Source of the DNA: Woeseiaceae bacterium
GTDB taxonomy: Bacteria > Pseudomonadota > Gammaproteobacteria > Steroidobacterales > Woeseiaceae
Length of the DNA: 9,140 nt
Direction: 5' to 3'
Assembly (NCBI GenBank): GCA_022615525.1
Contig: JAKEGN010000251.1
Span: 1-9,140 of the forward strand
Shown here piece after piece: positions 6,269-9,140 of this stretch (position 1 is its first letter; each line of letters begins with the position of its first letter). A program made the position numbers and the translations under genes. Under the pieces are notes generated by a model. The model searched no databases. It was not told the DNA's origin and saw only the letters and a list, made by a program, of their open reading frames with translations.

Positions 6269-7096
6269 CTACTTCTTCTTCCTGCGCCGAACGATCATGT
6301 TGTCCGTTCGCTTGTTGCGACGCGTCTTCTTGCCCTTGGTCGGCGTGCCCCACGGGCTGACCGGATGCCGTCCGCCCGAGGTCTTGCCCTCGCCACCGCC
6401 GTGCGGATGGTCGACCGGGTTCATTGCCACACCACGCACCGTCGGGCGTATGCCGCGCCAGCGCATCACGCCGGCCTTGCCGTACTTGCGCAGGTTGTGC
6501 TCGCCGTGTCCGACTTCGCCGATCGTTGCCCGGCAATCGACGTGCACGCGACGCATTTCACCGGATCGCAAACGCAAAGTGGCGTAACCACCTTCGCGCG
6601 CCGCGAGCTGTGCACCGCCGCCGGCTGAACGAATCAACTGTCCGCCCTTGCCGGGCTTCATCTCGATGTTGTGCACCGTCGTACCGACCGGGACACTGCG
6701 TAGCGACAACGTGTTGCCGGGCTTGATCGGTGCATCTTCACCGCTCATGACCTGTGCGCCAGCCTCGAGGCCATTTGCCGCGAGTATGTAGCGCCGCTCT
6801 CCGTCGGCATACTTGATCAATGCGATGTGCGCGCTGCGGTTCGGATCGTATTCGAGCCGTTCCACGATACCGACGATACCGTCCTTGTCGCGCTTGAAAT
6901 CTATGGCGCGATACTGTTTCTTGTGTCCGCCACCCTGGTGACGCACCGTAATGTGGCCGTTGTGGTTCCTGCCGCCGGTGCGTTTCTTGGTCGAAACCAG
7001 TTTGCTGTGCGGCTTGCCCTTGTGCAGGCCCGGCGTCTTTACCGCGACCTGAAACCGGCGCCCCGGCGAAGTCGGTTTGGATTTTTGCAATGGCAT
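6269..7096 (-). CDS. rplB: 50S ribosomal protein L2
   Basis: L2 is needed for subunit association and peptidyl-transferase activity. From the ATG at 7096 it has 275 residues (E. coli 273). It starts MPLQKSKPTSPGRRFQVAV, followed by KKRTGGRNHNGHITVRHQGGGHKKQYRAIDFKR (37-69), the OB/SH3-like RNA-binding core, and the C-terminal signature VAMNPVDHPHGGGEGKTSGGRHPVSPWG (223-250). His230 matches E. coli His229, a residue important for activity. The tail RRRKKK is basic. A longer in-frame reading to 7177 is rejected because it would overlap rplW heavily. AAGGG about 8 nt before the ATG serves as Shine-Dalgarno in the 17-nt gap after rplW. Confidence 0.99.
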   Translation of the reverse strand: MPLQKSKPTSPGRRFQVAVKTPGLHKGKPHSKLVSTKKRTGGRNHNGHITVRHQGGGHKKQYRAIDFKRDKDGIVGIVERLEYDPNRSAHIALIKYADGERRYILAANGLEAGAQVMSGEDAPIKPGNTLSLRSVPVGTTVHNIEMKPGKGGQLIRSAGGGAQLAAREGGYATLRLRSGEMRRVHVDCRATIGEVGHGEHNLRKYGKAGVMRWRGIRPTVRGVAMNPVDHPHGGGEGKTSGGRHPVSPWGTPTKGKKTRRNKRTDNMIVRRRKKK

Positions 7097-7113
7097 GATA
7101 CTGACCCTTGATC

Positions 7114-7419
7114 CTATTCGCCGCCCAGGAAGTCGATATGACTGCCTTCGGCGAGCCGCACATATGCTTTCTTCCACGCAACGCGACGTCCATGAGTCGC
7201 GCCATGCCGTTTCACCTTGCCCGCATAGTTGACGACGGTCACATCGTCGACTTTGACGTCGAACATCAACTCGACCGCCTTGCGTATGTCATTCTTGGTC
7301 GCATCGGTGCGAACCTTGAACACAATGTGGTTGTGGGTCGCCGCTTCGTGCGCCTTTTCCGACAGGTGCGGCCCGTATATGACCGACATCAGTTTTTCCT
7401 GGTGCACGCTCGCGCTCAT
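7114..7419 (-). CDS. rplW: 50S ribosomal protein L23
   Basis: L23 sits at the tunnel exit and is the main docking site for trigger factor and SRP. From the ATG at 7419 it has 101 residues (E. coli 100): MSASVHQEKLMSVIYGPHLSEKAHEAATHNHIVFKV, then DATKNDIRKAVELMFDVKVDDVTVVNYAGKVKRHGATHGRRVAWKKAYVRLAEG, and the end DFLGGE. The start is fixed by a strong GAGGAG eight nt upstream and an ATGA overlap with the rplD stop; the reading frame continues open further upstream, inside rplD, and that part is not used. Confidence 0.98.
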   Translation of the reverse strand: MSASVHQEKLMSVIYGPHLSEKAHEAATHNHIVFKVRTDATKNDIRKAVELMFDVKVDDVTVVNYAGKVKRHGATHGRRVAWKKAYVRLAEGSHIDFLGGE

Positions 7420-8018
7420 GACAATCGCTCCTCGATCAGCTTCAGCGCCGGCAGCGAAATCAACACCTTTTCGAATCGCATCAGCGCGACCGGATCGATG
7501 GACGAAGCTTCGCAAATGCCGACGTTCGGCAGGTTGCGCGCCGACAGGAACACTTTCTCGTCGAACGCTTCGTTAACGATCAGGACATTGTCCAGGCCGA
7601 GCTTCTTCAGCAACGCCGCAAGTTCTTTGGTTTTCGGCGCCTTCATCTGGATCGATTCGGTAACGACCAGGCGATCCTGCCGGACCAGCTCCGAGAAAAC
7701 CGACCGCAGCGCGGCGCGGTACATTTTCTTGTTGACCTTCTGGCTGAAATCACGATTCTTGGCAGCGAACGTACGGCCACCGCCCACCCACAGCGGGCTT
7801 CGAATCGTTCCGGCACGCGCACGTCCGGTGCCCTTCTGGTTCCAGGGCTTGGTGCCGCCGCCGCGAACGGCCGCACGATTCTTTTGTCCCTTGGTTCCGG
7901 CACGGGTGCCGGCGAGAAACGCGGTGACCACCTGGTGCACCAACGGTTCGTTGAACTCTGCGCCGAAGCTGGCTTCTGCAACATCAACGGTGCCGCTGCC
8001 CTGCATCTTGAGTTTCAC
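7416..8018 (-). CDS. rplD: 50S ribosomal protein L4, GTG start
   Basis: L4 is an early 23S rRNA binder whose loop reaches the exit tunnel. In E. coli it also represses its own operon by acting on the S10 leader RNA. It has 200 residues (E. coli 201). The extended loop carries RAAVRGGGTKPWNQKGTGRARAGTIRSP (48-75); Lys62 matches E. coli Lys63, a macrolide-resistance site, and is unchanged. The globular domain includes KMYRAALRSVFSELV and DNVLIV. The start is GTG at 8018, which overlaps the rplC TGA stop as GTGA, with a GAGGA Shine-Dalgarno seven nt upstream. Its E. coli regulatory role makes the long leader upstream of rplC of interest. Confidence 0.98.
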   Translation of the reverse strand: MKLKMQGSGTVDVAEASFGAEFNEPLVHQVVTAFLAGTRAGTKGQKNRAAVRGGGTKPWNQKGTGRARAGTIRSPLWVGGGRTFAAKNRDFSQKVNKKMYRAALRSVFSELVRQDRLVVTESIQMKAPKTKELAALLKKLGLDNVLIVNEAFDEKVFLSARNLPNVGICEASSIDPVALMRFEKVLISLPALKLIEERLS

Positions 8019-8665
8019 GATGCATTCCTCGCCTTGACCGACGGGCGGACATACACGGCGCCGCCACTGTGCCCGGGAACCGCGCCCTTCACCAGGATCA
8101 GGTTCTTCTCTGCATCTACGCGCACGACTTCGAGGTTTTGCACGGTTCGTCGTACGTTGCCCATGTGACCGGACATTTTCTTGCCCTTGAAGACCCGGCC
8201 GGGTGACTGGTTCTGGCCGATCGAGCCTGGGGCGCGATGCGACAGCGAGTTGCCATGGCTCGCATCCTGCGCGGCAAAATTGTGCCGCTTGATCGTTCCT
8301 GCGTAGCCTTTGCCGATGGACGTGCCGATCACGTCGACGCGCTGCCCCACCTTGAACTGGTCGACACGTATTTCGGCACCGGGAGCAAATTCGCCCGTGT
8401 CCCTTTCGTCCAGGCGAAATTCCATGGTCAGATCGCCCGCGTCGACTTTGGCTGCAGCAAAATGTCCTGCACGCGGTTTGGATACGTGCGATGCCTTCTT
8501 GCTGCCCGCAGTGACTTGCAGCGCACGATAGCCGTCGTTCTCCACGGTCTTGACCTGGGTAACACGGTTTGGTTGTGCCTCGATCACGGTCACGGGGACG
8601 GAGTCACCCTCTACCGTGAAGACGCGCGTCATGCCGCACTTGCGGCCAACAAGACCCATTGTCAT
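8015..8665 (-). CDS. rplC: 50S ribosomal protein L3, first gene of the unit
   Basis: L3 is an assembly initiator of the 50S that reaches toward the peptidyl-transferase centre. From the ATG at 8665 it has 216 residues (E. coli 209). It starts MTMGLVGRKCGMTRVF and contains PVTVIEAQPNRVTQVKT, the loop HNFAAQDASHGNSLSHRAPGSIGQNQSPGRVFKGKKMSGHMGN (128-170) and VVRVDAEKNLILVKGAVPG near the end. Gln153 corresponds to the E. coli glutamine methylated by PrmB. GAGGT lies seven nt before the ATG at 8665, which favours it over the ATG at 8659 and over the upstream in-frame ATG at 8704. rpsJ, its usual upstream neighbour, is not found between here and the window edge. Confidence 0.98.
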   Translation of the reverse strand: MTMGLVGRKCGMTRVFTVEGDSVPVTVIEAQPNRVTQVKTVENDGYRALQVTAGSKKASHVSKPRAGHFAAAKVDAGDLTMEFRLDERDTGEFAPGAEIRVDQFKVGQRVDVIGTSIGKGYAGTIKRHNFAAQDASHGNSLSHRAPGSIGQNQSPGRVFKGKKMSGHMGNVRRTVQNLEVVRVDAEKNLILVKGAVPGHSGGAVYVRPSVKARNAS

Positions 8666-8677
8666 CTCGTAAACCTC

Positions 8678-8700
8678 GCGTCGACTGCGATTGGCCGACG
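8678..8700 (-). repeat. 23-bp direct repeat, copy A (just before rplC)
   Basis: On the plus strand this begins GCGTCGACTGCGATTGG and ends CCGACG. It matches 8739-8761 at 20 of 23 positions, in the same orientation, with starts 61 nt apart. On the minus-strand RNA each copy begins CGTCG and ends with CGACG or CGGCG before a final C, so both can pair as a 5-bp stem; the one differing base changes a U-A pair to U-G. It ends 12 nt upstream of the rplC start codon, next to the Shine-Dalgarno. No function is known to me. Confidence 0.6.
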
Positions 8701-8738
8701 TCAATCCAAAACGGTTTCTGTGTATGTGTTCGCTCTAT

Positions 8739-8761
8739 GCGCCGACTACGGTTGGCCGACG
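8739..8761 (-). repeat. 23-bp direct repeat, copy B (in rplC leader)
   Basis: This is the second copy of the repeat at 8678-8700, in the same orientation, with three single-base differences (T/C, G/A, A/G on the plus strand). An 8-base part of it (TGGCCGAC on the plus strand) also occurs at 9024-9031 within the 5' leader hairpin. It lies 21 nt from the REP-like palindrome at 8783-8806. Confidence 0.6.
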
Positions 8762-8782
8762 CTGTTTATCTTTGGATCCGCT

Positions 8783-8806
8783 GTCGCCCGCATTGCGGGC
8801 TCCTGC
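8783..8806 (-). repeat. REP-like palindrome, copy 2 (rplC leader)
   Basis: On the minus strand it reads GCAGGAG, then a perfect 6-bp hairpin (GCCCGC, AAT, GCGGGC), then GAC. It shares 20 of 24 positions with the copy at 3115-3138 and has the same orientation relative to transcription. The head is GCAG rather than GTAG. An 8-bp palindrome CCTGCAGG (8802-8809) overlaps the head. It lies in the untranslated leader, as expected for REP elements that avoid coding sequence. Confidence 0.65.
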
Positions 8807-9022
8807 AGGTCGTCCGTGTCTTCGTTTTTTCGCGCTCCCTTCAGACACGCGAAAGGGCCAGCCATCCAGCGAAACAAGTCACTTATGTTCCACCGCTTGA
8901 AGCTGACCCTGATCCGGCACGTTGACCGGCTTTTCGGGATTTGCCGAGTACACCCTTGGGTTTCGGGGTACCTAACATTTATGCGTCAACGGGCTTTCGA
9001 CTCTGTTGCGCCTTTCAAGATC

Positions 9023-9045
9023 CTGGCCGACTCCCGACCGGCCAG
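9023..9045 (-). other. GC-rich hairpin near the 5' end of the rplC leader
   Basis: On the minus strand CTGGCCG (9045-9039) pairs perfectly with CGGCCAG (9029-9023) around a 9-nt loop GTCGGGAGT. It starts about 10 nt after the predicted transcription start. No U run follows (next is GATCTTG), so it is not an intrinsic terminator. It could stabilise the mRNA 5' end or form part of an autoregulatory leader; both are inference. Confidence 0.5.
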
Positions 9046-9061
9046 ATTCTGCGAGCCCGCC

Positions 9062-9089
9062 ATTATACCCGCCGAAACCCTTATATCAA
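9062..9089 (-). promoter_or_regulatory. Sigma70-type promoter driving rplC and downstream genes
   Basis: On the minus strand a TTGATA -35 box (9089-9084, 5 of 6 to consensus) and a perfect TATAAT -10 box (9067-9062) are separated by 16 nt. Transcription should start near 9055. The bases between -10 and the start (GGCGGGC) are very GC-rich, a discriminator typical of rRNA and ribosomal-protein promoters under negative stringent control by ppGpp and DksA. The -35 box lies inside an arm of the inverted repeat at 9075-9116. It is the best promoter match I found upstream of the cluster; none as good was seen in the leader or the gaps I examined. Confidence 0.75.
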
Positions 9090-9116
9090 GCCGTTTCCGG
9101 CTTGATATAAGGGTTT
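9075..9116. terminator. Perfect 19-bp inverted repeat, terminator-like, overlapping the promoter
   Basis: The arms AAACCCTTATATCAAGCCG (9075-9093) and its exact complement (9098-9116) flank a 4-nt loop. Read on the plus strand, the stem is followed by extra Ts (TTTTT in all at 9114-9118), the form of an intrinsic terminator, but no plus-strand gene is visible here. Read on the minus strand, the loop is GAAA closed by G-C, a stable GNRA tetraloop, with only three Us, all inside the stem. It may end an unseen gene to the right, act in both directions, or be an operator, since its left arm contains the -35 box of the rplC promoter. Confidence 0.6.
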
Positions 9117-9140
9117 TTCGATCAAATACCGGTCGGCGAA

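Larger units (their letters stand above)
8666..9055 (-). promoter_or_regulatory. Long structured 5' leader before rplC, no gene seen
   Basis: The stretch between the predicted transcription start (about 9055) and rplC is some 390 nt, and no frame in it looks like a known protein; rpsJ is absent. On the minus strand it holds a 7-bp GC-rich hairpin (9023-9045), a small bulged hairpin (GTAC 8971-8968 with GTAC 8951-8948, plus CCC/GGG), and two mutually exclusive hairpins in 8828-8857. These are TTTCGCG (8854-8848) with CGCGAAA (8834-8828), or CCCTT (8857-8853) with AAGGG (8841-8837). Further down are a REP-like palindrome (8783-8806) and two copies of a 23-bp direct repeat. In E. coli the S10 leader binds L4 and mediates autoregulation. 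A similar role here is inference only. Confidence 0.5.

Noticed and set aside
7108..8037. A 309-codon plus-strand frame antisense to rplW and rplD
   Set aside because: Same reason: it is an antisense shadow of conserved genes, with no ribosome-binding site or recognisable domain.
8659..8925. An 88-codon plus-strand frame across the rplC leader
   Set aside because: It has no ribosome-binding site or family resemblance, and it runs through the REP-like palindrome and the direct repeats.
8883..8978. A 31-codon minus-strand frame in the rplC leader beginning MLGTPKPKG, rich in Lys, Gly and Ser
   Set aside because: There is no Shine-Dalgarno before its ATG, it resembles no known leader peptide, and short open frames arise by chance here.
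1..9140. CRISPR arrays, tRNA or rRNA genes, insertion sequences, defence or toxin-antitoxin genes
   Set aside because: I looked on both strands and saw none; apart from small gaps and the rplC leader, the window is filled by ribosomal-protein genes.

Overview
The window is almost entirely a conserved ribosomal-protein gene cluster, all on the minus strand and read from right to left. It covers the S10 operon without its first gene (rplC-rplD-rplW-rplB-rpsS-rplV-rpsC-rplP-rpmC-rpsQ), then the first nine genes of the spc operon (rplN-rplX-rplE-rpsN-rpsH-rplF-rplR-rpsE-rpmD). The last gene, rpmD, runs off the left edge. Gene order, protein lengths and motifs match Gammaproteobacteria: a zinc-free 101-residue S14, a 110-residue L22, a 137-residue L16 and a complete bacterial L30. 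Two short palindromes that resemble REP elements with a GTAG head (one starts GTAG, the other GCAG) recall those common in Xanthomonadales and related gammaproteobacteria. I would not go below class level with confidence.

Layout, right to left. Positions 9062-9116 hold a perfect 19-bp inverted repeat and, partly inside it, a near-consensus sigma70-type promoter pointing left (TTGATA, 16 nt, TATAAT). Next comes a leader of about 390 nt with no convincing gene. It contains a GC-rich hairpin, alternative hairpins, one REP-like palindrome and two copies of a 23-bp direct repeat. rplC starts at 8665 behind a good Shine-Dalgarno. From rplC to rpsQ the genes are tightly packed, with 4-base or 1-base stop/start overlaps at rplC/rplD, rplD/rplW, rplP/rpmC and rpmC/rpsQ. 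The rpsQ-rplN junction (44 nt) marks the S10/spc boundary and carries a small hairpin with a short U tract. From rplN to rpmD the gaps are 25-62 nt.

Function: the proteins are made together and assemble into both subunits. L2, L3, L4, L5, L6, L14, L16, L18, L22, L23, L24, L29 and L30 go to the 50S; S3, S5, S8, S14, S17 and S19 go to the 30S. In E. coli, L4 represses the S10 operon through its leader and S8 represses spc at the rplX-rplE junction. The sequence shows candidate regulatory structure at both equivalent places but does not prove the same mechanisms.

No new multi-gene system is present. The points worth a second look are the absence of rpsJ directly upstream of rplC, the promoter embedded in a palindrome with a long structured leader, the REP-like pair (one copy at the junction where S8 acts in E. 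coli), and the direct repeat before rplC. The long plus-strand reading frames are antisense shadows of the GC-rich ribosomal genes.
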